Below, piece after piece: positions 11,321 to 20,940 of a stretch of DNA of 55,832 nt. Each line of letters starts with the position of its first letter. The first letter of the stretch is position 1. A program made the translations under genes and the position numbers. This DNA comes from Chara braunii (taxonomy: Eukaryota > Streptophyta > Charophyceae > Charales > Characeae): the NCBI GenBank assembly GCA_003427395.1, contig BFEA01000191.1, forward strand, positions 2,447,520 to 2,503,351. Reading direction: 5' to 3'. The notes under the pieces are model-generated. The model did no database searches and was not told where the DNA came from. It saw only the letters and a list, made by a program, of their open reading frames with translations.

Positions 11321-11709
11321 TTAATCCTACTCCACATTCGCTCAACTATTACATCTCTAATACTCCTCTTATCCACTTCAACTAGGATGATCGGAGATTT
11401 CGTCAAGTCAAGCCAAATCCCTTGCTCGTTTCTATTTTTTTTACATTCAATTTGAAACGTATGCAAAATTTTATACTATGACCACTTAGAGCACAATAGA
11501 TATATTTCAAAGACTTATAGTAGGCTAAAGTCTTCCTCCTCCTTTCCTTCTTACTTAGTCGTTTACCATGCATATGAGTTGGCGACTTGACATCCGAAGT
11601 GGTTGGAATACTTCCTTAAGATTCACACGGTCTGATACTTCCAACTCCCCTGTCCCGACGACTGGTTCCTTGACCCCCTTAAACTAAGTTACGCGCAACT
11701 CTCTCAACC
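11321..11709. other. Gene-free interval between gag modules
   Basis: No open frame with protein character. It could hide an LTR end or truncation point between the two gag modules; no terminal motif is recognisable. Confidence 0.45.
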
Positions 11710-12126
11710 TTAGTGTATGGGATAATGTTTGAACTGCTCGCCCTCACATCCTTCATTACTACTGAAATCTCCTTGCTTTCTCTTCCCCTTTTTATCTCCG
11801 CCTTCAAATAACTCAGAGAACTTAGCAATCATTAGTCTCTCAAAATTATTCCAACTTTTGGCTTCAGAGAGCAACTTTGTTATATCGTTGTGCATACCTA
11901 TATGCACTCATGACATCACTTTCTTCAACATCGTCTGCTCACACCACTCATGAGTAGCAGCCAATTGTTTGAAAGTTGAAAGAAATTTTAGGACATTATC
12001 TCCATAAAAAATCGGATCATCGATCTTTGGAGAAGTAGCTGCTCTTTCGATCTTCTCTCTGAGCGTTTCAATCAACTTCTCCATCTTGTCCCAACGATCG
12101 TCATTCAGCCTGCTACCTTCCGCCAT
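11710..12126 (-). pseudogene. Retrotransposon gag N-terminal half (module A)
   Basis: It starts at the ATG at 12126 (MAEGSRLNDDRWDKMEKLIE), an amphipathic helix typical of gag starts. It continues with DDPIFYGDNVLKFLSTFKQL, CEQTMLKKV, a TGA at 11908-11910, then in the same frame KLLSEAKSWNNFERLMIAKF and a Lys-rich end. The pattern of small motif, aromatic, long helix and Trp-aromatic pair is that of the Ty3/gypsy gag core and of module B. No zinc knuckle or pol follows in frame. Probably an element truncated or interrupted by module B. Confidence 0.7.
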
Positions 12127-12244
12127 CTCGCTATGAGAAGATTAACCTGCAAGCGATAAGGCATAAAGGTAAGAAGCCGGAATGATTCATAGGTCTATCA
12201 AATATCAATCATGCCTATTTTCGAAAGATAAAAAATAAATCATT

Positions 12245-12328
12245 CAAATACCCGAGTGTCGTTACCCTGACAAGGGTATTTGTCGGGGTTTTTAAACGTC
12301 GAACGCTGTCCGACATTTAAAAACCCCG
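12245..12328. repeat. Two adjacent perfect or near-perfect hairpins
   Basis: CAAATACCC (12245-12253) pairs with GGGTATTTG (about 12274-12282). Then an 18-base arm (12284-12301) starting CGGGGTTTTTAAA pairs with 12311-12328 with one mismatch over a 9-base loop. The right arm overlaps the point where the Penelope-like frame ends. The ACAAGGGTAT plus GGTTTTT core recurs at 55.55 kb and, inverted, at 41.46 kb. It may be the terminus of the element that truncated the Penelope-like gene. Confidence 0.7.
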
Positions 12329-13270
12329 GCTTTGCCCAAACAACGTGTCCACACTCATCTTAATTAGAGTACTATTTAGTTCAGACAGGACTCTTATCTT
12401 TCTACCCTTTTTATTCGGAAATAAAATATTTCTAACATTTTTAACGAAAAAAATTAGTTCCTTCAGTTTGTTTACTCTACATAATACATGTCCCTCCTTT
12501 TTTGGGAGGTTTGATTCCGCACAAGTGCAGATTTTTACTGGGATCTGCGCTATAGCCCAGTGGTTATGAAAAATATAAGCAACTGATCTGTTTTTAGGCC
12601 AGACACTCCCGATCTTCTTACACATTAAGGCAGCCTCGGCAAGCGGGAGGCAATTTAACAAGTGATCTGTCACAATTATTCTAAGTTTTTTTCAATTCAA
12701 AACAACATCGTAAGTAACTGATACACAATGTTTTCTAGGGTTATAAAAAAAAAAATTATTCCATAGTATAGCACCAATGACATCTCTCATATTATTTCGA
12801 CAGATTGCTTTAGAGAAAAGGTTTGTAGCTAGGAATAGTTTCAGCAATTCTTATAAGGATAATTTATAGATTTTTTTCTTCGCCCACAGATTCTTTAACA
12901 ACTTATGTAAATCCCATTTTAAAATTTTATTTTTTTTTGACAGAGTTCCTCCTTTACGATCACGTAGGGTGAAATCCCCTCCCCTTTTCAAATCCGCCTT
13001 TAGCTCAGTAAGTGTAATTAGTTGAAGTATCATTAAGGAGGATGCTCTGCCAAATTTTCCGTAGTACGACCTTCCACTCAGCCACTGCGATTTTTCCTTC
13101 CAACGAAGAAATAACTTCATTACCTTTAGATGTAACAATACAAATACTAGCTAAGTTAACGGATTTTAGGTTTCCAATCTTAAAAACGATAGGTCGTTCG
13201 TCTAGAAAATTTTGGCATCCAGATTGTTTTTTTTCTTTTCTCCCCATACAATTTTTTTTTTCTCCAGAGT
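12317..13270 (-). pseudogene. Penelope-like central region with HNH/CTC/GHV motifs
   Basis: The reading continues after the nuclease with shifts. Blocks are GCQNFLDERPIVFKIGNL and AVAEWKVVLRKIW (13000-13270), DLHKLLKNLWAKKKIYKLSL (12851-12930), SKAICRNNMRDVIGAILWNN (about 12780), then a long clean frame 12317-12673. That frame holds SVWPKNRSVAYIFHNHWAI, KICTCAESNLPKKEGHV and KELIFFVKNVRNILFPN. The HNH, CxC and GHV spacing suggests a metal-binding fold. From memory, permuted Penelope-like proteins have a comparable cysteine-containing linker between GIY-YIG and RT. That match is inference. Ends with TAA at 12317. Confidence 0.6.
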
Positions 13271-13783
13271 TGCGATTTTTCAGGTAGAATTTAACGTCGG
13301 TGTCCATCTTTTAATAAATACTCTTTCTATGTGGGGTATGTCTAGGGTCAGAATGAAGGCTATAGGGAGCGCTATGTAGTTCTTACAGCCCCCGTTACGT
13401 AAACAACTATACAACTTCGAGTTATTAGCTAAATGCCTATTATTAGTACGACAAACATGTTCCCTCCATCGTTCATATAGTGGTCTTGACGTCTAACCTA
13501 TATACGAGGCACGACAACCTAGATTTAGGAGAACGTAGACGCAAGATGAAGGATTTTCCCATCTATCTAGGTTATTTTCAATGAGGTAGATCCAGTTGTT
13601 TAGGAATTTATTTCCCCGGTTAATCTCTTCCCTATAGACCAGGATAACGATACATAATATAAGGATCCTTTCGATAGATAGTATAAGGTATTTTAGATCT
13701 GTAGCAATATTACTAACTAGCTGATGTCGAAGGGTCGGGCAGAACCTTAGTTCACTCCAGATGTCACTCGTTAGATAGTCAGG
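13271..13783 (-). pseudogene. GIY-YIG endonuclease domain
   Basis: GIY-YIG enzymes nick DNA; in Penelope-like elements the domain starts target-primed reverse transcription. One frame, continuous with the SAP-like segment except for the TAG at 13784, reads through 13271. The GIY-type strand is CVYVLLN, the YIG motif is ASYIG, then one TAG (13493-13495) in place of a single residue, then TSRPLYERWREHV with the conserved Arg. Further on come SKLYSCLRNGGCKNYIALPI and IPHIERVFIKRWTPTLN, with the conserved Glu in IER and the usual P-x-LN end. All expected catalytic residues are present, so decay is limited to stops. No function other than GIY-YIG fits. Confidence 0.82.
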
Positions 13784-15122
13784 CTAATTGGTCGGTGTTC
13801 TTGGTGCACGTGTCACTCTTGCGGGTTCACGGATCACAATCCCTCGTGGACAAGGCATGCAGGGTTGCTTGAAGAAGTACAGAACCCTAAGGTCGACCAG
13901 TTCGTCGATAACTTCTGATCGTCCTCTGTAGGCCATGTTTGCTTCTTTGCACATCTCTTGGATCGTCGGCACACTCTTCTTCGATAGGAATTTCCTAATT
14001 TGCTTTCAGAAAGTTGCTTCAGTTCTGCTGTCGATGTCCACCGGAGCTCCTTCCCAAAGAGTTGATTCGTAGACCGGGAAGCTTGTTCCTCCTTTCCTGG
14101 TTTTCCCTTCTCTTTCACTGTCAGTACTCCTACTGCTTTCTCCATGACACGTATCGGTGGTTCCTCCAATTTTGTTTGTCTTCCCATCTTTGCGGGAGTG
14201 TCAACGGGGTTGGCTTGGTCTCTAGATGTCTGGTCCGACTGTCGTTTACGTTTCTCCAGTCTATCTTCTTGTGTCTCTTTATCTTCTTCGTCTTAATCCG
14301 AAGTTTCTGGTTGAGGCGAGTTCAGCTTTGCTTTCGCTTTAACCGTTCTCTCTGTAATCATCACCCGTTTCAGCCTGTTCTCAAGTCTTTTTTCAAACTC
14401 CTCTTTCATCGCCTCTATCTGTTTGGCTAGCATTTTTTCAAACTCTCAATTTCTCTTTGCTTTTTTCAACTCTTTGACTTTTTTTTTTCTCCAACTTGAT
14501 CCTATTTGTTTCTTCTCTCGCTGCTCTTTCCTCCTCCACTTTTTTTTTTTTTTTTTCAGCTTCCTTTTTTTGCTTTTGTTTTTCTTCCTCCTTCTTCATT
14601 TGCTTTTTAATGAAAAGCGCCATACTCTTTAAAGATTTCTACTTCCTTGCTCAGTACTGCTGTCTTCGGTGCTTCAACGCATGCATCCGAACTACTTGAG
14701 CCTTCATATACTTGTTGTCCTCGATTGGTTGTCTGCGGTCCTTGGTTGTTTTGAGGTCCTTGGTAGTTTTGTCGAGGTGCATGACATTCACGAGATATGT
14801 GTCCAAGTAATCCGCAGTTGTAACACTTAGGTCCTCTTCGTTGCCAACCTCCTCCATTGTTCCATCCTCTACTATTCCCGCTGTTATTCCAGTTTCCTCC
14901 GCCATGGTTCCCGCCGTTGCTATTGTTCCATCCTCCTCCTCTATTACTGTTGTTCCATTCACCTCCGCTACCGTTGTTCCATCCACCACCTCCGTTGCGG
15001 TTCCATCCTCCCTGGCCGCCATTACCACCGTTCCCACCGTTCCATCCTCCTCCATTTCCATGAGGTGGACCGGGTGGTCCGGTTCCAAAACCAAAACCAC
15101 CATTGCCTCCGTTTCTACTCAT
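13784..15122 (-). pseudogene. Gly/Asn-rich CCHC zinc knuckle, coiled coil and SAP-like segment
   Basis: N-terminal part of the Penelope-like protein. Met at 15122 opens a Gly/Asn/Trp-rich region (residues 1-95 of the first frame) with repeated GGGWNN-type units, likely disordered and RNA-binding. A complete CX2CX4HX4C knuckle, CYNCGLLGHISREC, is at 14784-14825. Next comes a Gln/Asn-rich linker, then a Lys/Glu helix (KKQMKKEEEKQKQKKEAEKK) reached by a shift near 14615. A second helical segment (MLAKQIEAMKEEFEKRLENR) follows a shift near 14440. After another shift near 14000, TIQEMCKEANMAYRGRSEVI resembles a SAP-like helix pair. The frame stops at 13784-13786 and continues into the nuclease. 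Confidence 0.75.
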
Positions 15123-16629
15123 CTCGCTTGAGTACTACATTTTGTTGTTGCTAAAGAATAACTAGGAAGAAACTACAAAGAATTTTAGTTTTCTAAGGCT
15201 TCAGGGTCACCGAACCAAGTGAGAGCCTCCAGGAAGGTTGCCGCTGTCTTTATCAATCGGAGTTGTAGAGCGAAGGCTGACGTCAGCAGATACTGAAATC
15301 AGCAGTACGCAAAACACAAGCACGTCGCAAGGGCAACATGCCAAAATGTGTAACTTATAATCGAAAAACTCTTCGAAGTAAAAACATGGAAACATCAAAA
15401 GTCTTCATAGTTATGCTAACTCTTCATAGAAAAGGAGCTCGGAACCAAGAGGTAGCTATGGCTACAACCTCCGCCTGTTGTGGACGGTGGTATTCTGGCT
15501 TCCCTCTACCGGTTTCGGTCGGAGCCAGATTCTAGCCTCATCAGGAGGATAGAAACAATTCCGAGTAAAGGCGAGGTTCTATCTATGAAATAAATACTTA
15601 CCTCCATTCGAAGTTATTGCGGAGTACTCGGTAGAGTTCGTATTCCCTTAGTTTCAGTTTCCCCCGTAACACGTTTTCCCTCCACCGAGAGTCACTGGTT
15701 CCTACAGAAGGGTTCCATAAATCTTTGTGGCTGAAAAATAGGGTTGAAGAGAAGTCGGCTACTCGGAGTTACCAGACCTATCTTACCTGGTTTGGTTCTT
15801 TTTGAAAACCTTAAAATGAAATCCCAAAAAATCCTTAGGTAAAGAAATAGAGGAAACAACTACGAGGAGTTGCTAGGTCCGTCTTACCTGGTTTCGTCTT
15901 TTTATAAAACCAATGAATAAAATCCGAGAATTTTTCGGAATAAATCTAAAAAATCCGAAAAAATCTCCGAAATTTTTATGAGAAATAAATCCAAAAAATA
16001 AATCTAAAAGTTTGAAAAATAGGTCCGGAAACTAAAAATATTTAGACCGAAAATAAAATTTAATTTAAATTTAAATTTTAACTGAAAAACAAATCCGAAA
16101 GGAGTAAGCTATGCGGAGTTTTCAGGCCCACCTTCTTTGTACCGACCTTTTTGAAAAACTTTCTGCAAGAAATCCGTAGGGGATCTACATGAAATCCTGC
16201 TCTTCTACGTGTGGATTTTCATGGGGTCCGCGACCGACTGGACTGAGCAGATGGAAAATATTCTTCAAACATTCTCATACTCGCGTCGATTATTGAGAAT
16301 CGTGAATGGTCCATCCACAATATTTATTTCCCATTCTTTTCATAACGGTGTCTGTCTTCTGACGAATTTCCCCAGGCAATCTTTAAAGTATTTCTTCGAG
16401 TAATTTTATACTCGTAGAAGTCTTTTTAAGGTGAATATGCCCAACCCTGCTAGCTCCACATTAGATGTTATCTGATAAATCCGACGAAGGCTGCAAGTAA
16501 TAACCGCCTTCTTTTGTGGGATAGACGAATAGAAGTCGAAGTCCTGAAACGTTTTGAAGGTGAGAGTACCCCCTCCTCCCAAATCTCCTTAGAGTTTCTC
16601 TAAATTAGCTAGGTCGTCACTTTGTAAAC
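15123..16629. repeat. Gene-free interval with a three-copy degenerate repeat
   Basis: No gene seen. A roughly 55-base segment (CTACTCGGAGTTACCAGACC, then ACCTGGTTTGGTTCTTTTTG) occurs at 15757-15811, 15858-15911 and 16105-16160 with decreasing similarity. The DNA between is AT-rich, with a TTTAAATTTAAATT tract near 16060. This could be the 5' region of the Penelope-like element or a separate repeat. Confidence 0.5.
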
Positions 16630-17508
16630 CACTAGTACCTTAGCGCCTGTTTTTGCCGACCCCGGATTTCACTGTGCTCCGAGTTTTGCTGAGCCTGGGC
16701 CCCACTCCATTTTCTTTATGGTACTCTCACAGAAAGGAAAAAAAAAAAAAAAAAGTTGCGGCCGTGAAACTCACAAAACAAGAAAAAAAAAAGGAAATAA
16801 AGTTCAACCCGTGATTGCAGTTGTATACATTCTTGGAAGTGGTAATGTGAGTCTGTCCTCAATAAGACTATCTCAACCCCGTGGACAAATTTTTAGATTC
16901 CAGAAACGCAAAGCAAAAAAAAAAACCAAAAAAACCACTGATTCGGCCGTGAAAATGGAGGGATACAGTTCTCTAAGTGCCAGTGTGATTAGGATTACAA
17001 TCCTCTGAGGAAACACAGCTTGAGAAGATCACGGATTCAAATTATCAGACTTTGGAAAACACAAAACAATATAAAAAAAAATAAAATGGAAACACGGATT
17101 CAGCCGTGAAAATCGTTGGATACATTCCTCTAAGTACGAGTGTCATCAGTGTTACAATCCTCTTAGTAAACAAAGCCTGAGCAGATTACGGATTACACCT
17201 TGCCCCGTTGGCAGCGGACTCATAACAAACACACGAGAAATTAAAAAAAGAAAATAACAACTTTCAAAATGTGACCGTGTTTGCTGTAAAATGCATTTTG
17301 TAGAGAAATAATGTGAGCAGATTTCCTAGACTACCCTGCCCGACATCATTGCAGTACAAAAAACATTTATTTATTTTTCCTTTTCCTTTCACGCAAGGAC
17401 AAAAAAAAACTAAGATTCATGAGATTTGCCGACCCTAGGTCCCACCCTCAAAATCTTCAAGAACAGACTAAAACTTGTAATTTTCCAACACTGGCAAAGG
17501 TACTAGTG
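16630..17508. repeat. Satellite-like units between 12-bp inverted ends
   Basis: CACTAGTACCTT at 16630-16641 is exactly inverted at 17497-17508 (AAGGTACTAGTG), 879 bases outer to outer. Inside are about four degenerate units of 157-187 bases. Their starts resemble CGGCCGTGAAA near 16755, 16942, 17098 and 17268; each unit has a GATACATTCCTCTAAGT-type stretch and an A-rich tail. It may be a small non-autonomous element or a satellite block. No target duplication is evident, and the inverted match is short. Confidence 0.55.
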
Positions 17509-17935
17509 ACTTAATCAATCTACACTCTTCTCGGAATTTATCTATGGGATGAACCCCACACAACGACGGCAAACGGCTTCGAAAGTCGTCAACTTACAAT
17601 TGACTGTCCACCGCAAACGAACATGATGAAACAGAGGAGACCCCACTGTCTCCACAAAACTTTGTTTCGGCGTCGTCAACGGTTACCCAATAAGGAAATT
17701 CCCAGACAGTTTTCTTTTCTCAAAAAAATTAGGGTATGGAAGGCCATTCCAGGTCCCTTACTGGTGGTCATAATGGAAGGGCGTTTATAGAGAGTGGACA
17801 TCCGTGCGTGGGTCTCGTTAATACCAAGCGGCCCCCTAATCCTTGTGGGGCATATGTCGTTGGTAACATACATTGTCCCTTTCCAGTACCTTGGCCCCCT
17901 TGAGCCAAATTTATCACCTTCCGTTGAGCCTTAAT
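17509..17935. other. Gene-free interval
   Basis: No coding, RNA or repeat signal that I can support. Confidence 0.45.
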
Positions 17936-18637
17936 TCACTTAGGAGGTTTACGTTTTTTTTTCATCTCAATCATCTCCTTGCCTCTCTCCTCTTCTTCAG
18001 CGTCACACAATTTTTTATGGGTCTTCGTAGGCTTGCAGGAACATCGATCATTGCTACTCGTTCCTTCTCCAGTTCCATCAACGGACTCATCTAACATTTC
18101 TTTTGAGATCTTCCGCTTGCTTTTTCTATCCACCTCTAATTGTGTCAATCTGTCTTCCGATTCGCATTCACTGCCCAATCCTCCTTGCACTAACGTGTCA
18201 TTGACTACTCGTTTAGGTTCGCCATTTTGTTGGCCCGAGTTTCCTTCTTCAAGAAACCTCAAGCTGAGGCATCTCTCAAGTTCACTCCAGGTTTGTTACC
18301 CCGACGTAAAGGTGAATACTTCACAACTTAACTTCTCACAAACGAACAGGAGCAGCACATTGGACATCGTCCTCTTGTCCCACATCTTCTTGAGGCTAAA
18401 CTCACGATAGTCGCACAGAAAGTCAGACAAGTTTTCCTCTCGGAAAAATAGAGTTTGCATATCAGGGGTCAAAGACTCGTTTACGTATTCGTACATCAAC
18501 ACTTTAGCGATGCACGAAACTCTCCAAAGCAGGATTTTGGCTAACCCCTCGTCTGCAACCATGATGTCACTGTTGACATGAACAAACATGGCAAACGATG
18601 AAACATCAGGTTGCAAACTAAGAAAGATGCATAGCAA
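17936..18637 (-). pseudogene. Unrecognised protein, last exon candidate, one in-frame stop
   Basis: A single minus-strand frame runs from 18637 to TGA at 17936-17938, broken only by TAA at 18296-18298 (about 233 codons). The first part is hydrophobic and acidic with even composition (MFVHVNSDIMVADEGLAKIL, VSCIAKVLMYEYVNESLTP, FSLKKMWDKRTMSNVLLLF). The second part is Glu/Lys-rich and ends KKKRKPPK, a nuclear-signal-like tail. Upstream of the first Met lies CTTTCTTAG, a good splice acceptor at about 18622. I do not recognise the family. A readthrough host gene, a pseudogene or a transposon-carried gene are all possible. Neighbouring candidate exon at 19296-19532. Confidence 0.5.
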
Positions 18638-19295
18638 GTATTAGTTTCTTTACCTTAACCAACATAAAGGAAAACATAAGTGTTAATATATACAACCACA
18701 CTAGCTTCTAATCATCCATACGGCGGAAGTTTAAGCCTTAGTTACCTATGCACAGATTTAAAAGGCATAGTAAGCAACACGAGACTCATTTAAACAACTG
18801 CATCGAAAGAGAGTCAAATGAATTTGTAGGTCCATATATGCTAAGTGCACTCTTAAAGTGAGACTCTCTTCAAATTAGCCGAGTCCTTAATCGAAGAGTC
18901 TCCATCTGTCGTGTCGAACTCTGTAGCGAAGCAAAATGCCCTACTAACATATTCTATCAACATGCCGTAGCGTGGAGTTCATCCCAATAATCAAATCACA
19001 CATTTGGGTAATCAGAATTGATGCAAGCATCAACAATGTTGACGTTATTTTGAAGGTCTCGATTATGGAGCAGAGATCATATTTCTAGGTATAAATCATA
19101 CACCATCTCGCACATACCGAAGCGTTTTTCGCAGCTTCCTCTATTGTAGTTCGTTCTCCAAAAAACTCTTTCACAAGAAACTCGGACACTGGCTCCTCTC
19201 AGGCTCATTGCGCCCCGCTTGCAATAGGGCTGAGGGAAACACAAACTTCACGACATGTTTGCCCGTACACAGATGGACACTGTCTCCTCTCCTTC
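18638..19295 (-). other. Possible intron and decayed coding between candidate exons
   Basis: AT-rich with no long frame. Near 19100-19290 short coding-like pieces remain in shifting frames, followed by GGTATGTGC near 19118-19126, which resembles a splice donor. The matching acceptor would be CTTTCTTAG near 18622. Confidence 0.35.
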
Positions 19296-19532
19296 CTAAA
19301 GCACTCGCCGCGCCAACTTTGCGGCGACCGCCTCAGCTAACCTCAGGGATTTTGTGAGCAGACTCCCATGCCCGAGCGTCAATTCTACACCATGCATAAT
19401 CTTAAAGGATGACGAATTGTATAAAGTCACTCTCACAATTGCGTTGTCCCCAATATCAACGAATCTCGATTCATCGAAATAAAAACACCCACATCTAGAG
19501 ATATACCCCACCAGAAAGCGATATATGCACAT
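19296..19532 (-). pseudogene. Unrecognised protein fragment, upstream exon candidate
   Basis: A 78-residue frame with balanced composition: GYISRCGCFYFDESRFVDIG, AIVRVTLYNSSSFKIMHGV, LGHGSLLTKSLRLAEAVAAK, LARRVL, then TAG. Both strand and spacing fit an upstream exon of the 17936-18637 frame. The stop and later frame changes suggest decay. Family not recognised. Confidence 0.4.
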
Positions 19533-19579
19533 ATGTGTGCACGTGTGCCCTTGACCATGTGAAATAAAAATATTGAATC

Positions 19580-20070
19580 ACTCAGATAATAGGTTGTGTG
19601 GCATCAAACAATTACTCTCACAAATATTGATATGGTTTGTCTATCAGCTTTTCACACAATACACAGACAATCACCAATATTCAATTTATCATCTTCCACA
19701 AATACCTCCGATCACAAAAAAATTGAACAATAGCATCCCACGCAGTAAGGGAATTAACTTTACAGTTCCTTGCGACTCATACCCCGTTTTACGCACACAA
19801 ACCCCAACCATTTTCCACCATCTCACAAAAAACCTACTTACGTGAATCCACCTACGAAGGATATAATACATCAGTGGTTCAAGTGAAACTTCGTTATGGT
19901 ATGATTTGAAAAAAATGTCATTAAAAAAAACTATTGGTGAAAATTTCAAGAAACATATAAAACCCACGGAGGCTAAAGCTTTAGGTTCAAATGCATAAGT
20001 ACATAAAGTTTTGTCGTAGAACGACTTGTTATTAAATGGTAACAGAAGGTGATTGATTTTTCATGGATCA
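19580..20070 (+). repeat. Dispersed repeat, copy 1 (pairs with 27560-27995)
   Basis: Shares several blocks in order with 27560-27995: an ACAATTACTCTCACAA-like block, CCTTGCGACTCATACC, ACACAAACCCCAACC, then AGAAACATATAAAACCCAC and GTAACAGAAGGTGATTGA. Similarity is patchy (old copies). No protein is encoded. Confidence 0.6.
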
Positions 20071-20199
20071 AGCCAAACGAGTCAATTTTTTTTGTCAAAT
20101 ATAGACATGCCAAAAGACTATTGTCTCGCTTAAGACAGATGGAGATTACGCTGTTGAGCGGGATGACTCCCTCGCTTTGCAAAAAGGCGAAGCGCGGAA

Positions 20200-20940
20200 G
20201 CCCTCCCGACCATGTCACGCAGGAGTTAAACAAAATAAACGATATCAAGAGACAACTTGGGACCGACGCAAAAATAATCACGCGAACCGTTGAGACTGGA
20301 GCGGTTGCATCGCTCCCTCGCCGCTCTCTCTCTCACACGTAGGCTTCCCTCAGCTCGCCTGTATCTGGTACTGCAAGAGTGTCGGATTTGGGCGCTCTTT
20401 TACAAAGACTGCAACACTTTTCTCTATAATGAACGGGCGCAGTCCTGAGAAAAATGAGAAGTCAAGAAAAAAAAATCAAAAATTTAAAAGAAATAAATAA
20501 AGAAGAAAAAAAAACTTACCTTAAAGGGAAACGGCTGCCCGTAAAAACGGGGTGTCTGCTGCAACTCTGGGGACTCTAAGTCCCCTGTTACTTCCAGTAG
20601 TGTCTCTTGGCCGACTTCTTTATTTATTTTGTTTGTTTTTTAGATTTTTTTTTAGATTTTTGATTTTTTTTTCTTGACTTCTCATGTTCCTTAGGACTTC
20701 GCCCGTTCATTATAGAGAAACGGGTTGCAGTCTTTGTAAAAGAACGTCCGAATTCGGCACTCGTGCATTACCAGATACAAGTGCGCTGAGGGAAGCCTAC
20801 ATGTGAGAGAGCGAGTGGCGAGGGGGCGATGCAACCGTGCCAGTCTCGGCGGTTCGCAGGATTATTTTTGCGTCAGTCCCAAGTTGTCTCTTGATTTCGT
20901 TTATTTTATTTAGCTCCTGCGTGACATGGCTGGGAGGGCT
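20200..20940. repeat. Large inverted repeat, arms about 0.31 kb, spacer 109 bp
   Basis: The left arm (20200-20505) and right arm (20615-20940) are reverse complements at roughly 85 percent by eye, with matching landmarks from ATGTCACGCAGGAG to AAATAAATAAAGAAG. The spacer (20506-20614) holds a small perfect palindrome, GGGGACTCTAAGTCCCC, at 20569-20585. Each arm keeps an open frame with HVTQELNKIN and IKRQLGTDAKII that ends in TAG at the same place (plus strand 20340-20342; minus strand 20797-20799). Just outside the arms GCTTTGCAAAAAGGC occurs in direct, not inverted, orientation on both sides. It looks like a foldback element or an inverted duplication of a gene piece. Confidence 0.88.

Larger units (their letters stand above)
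12317..15122 (-). mobile_element. Penelope-like retroelement remnant, GIY-YIG before the RT position
   Basis: Four blocks lie in order on the minus strand: Gly/Asn-rich CCHC (14607-15122), coiled coil (about 14200-14623), SAP-like motif plus GIY-YIG nuclease (13271-13985), and a His/Cys-rich linker (12317-13270). Classical Penelope-like elements carry RT followed by a C-terminal GIY-YIG. Permuted ones with an N-terminal GIY-YIG (Chlamys/Naiad groups) are known from green algae and other eukaryotes. The order here fits the permuted type. The RT itself is not found: the region ends at 12317 at a hairpin, next to gag module A. At least four frameshifts and several stops show it is dead. Confidence 0.7.

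Noticed and set aside
14841-15131. Ser/Val/Pro-rich plus-strand frame
   Set aside because: Antisense of the Gly/Asn-rich CCHC region on the minus strand, which carries the recognisable knuckle.
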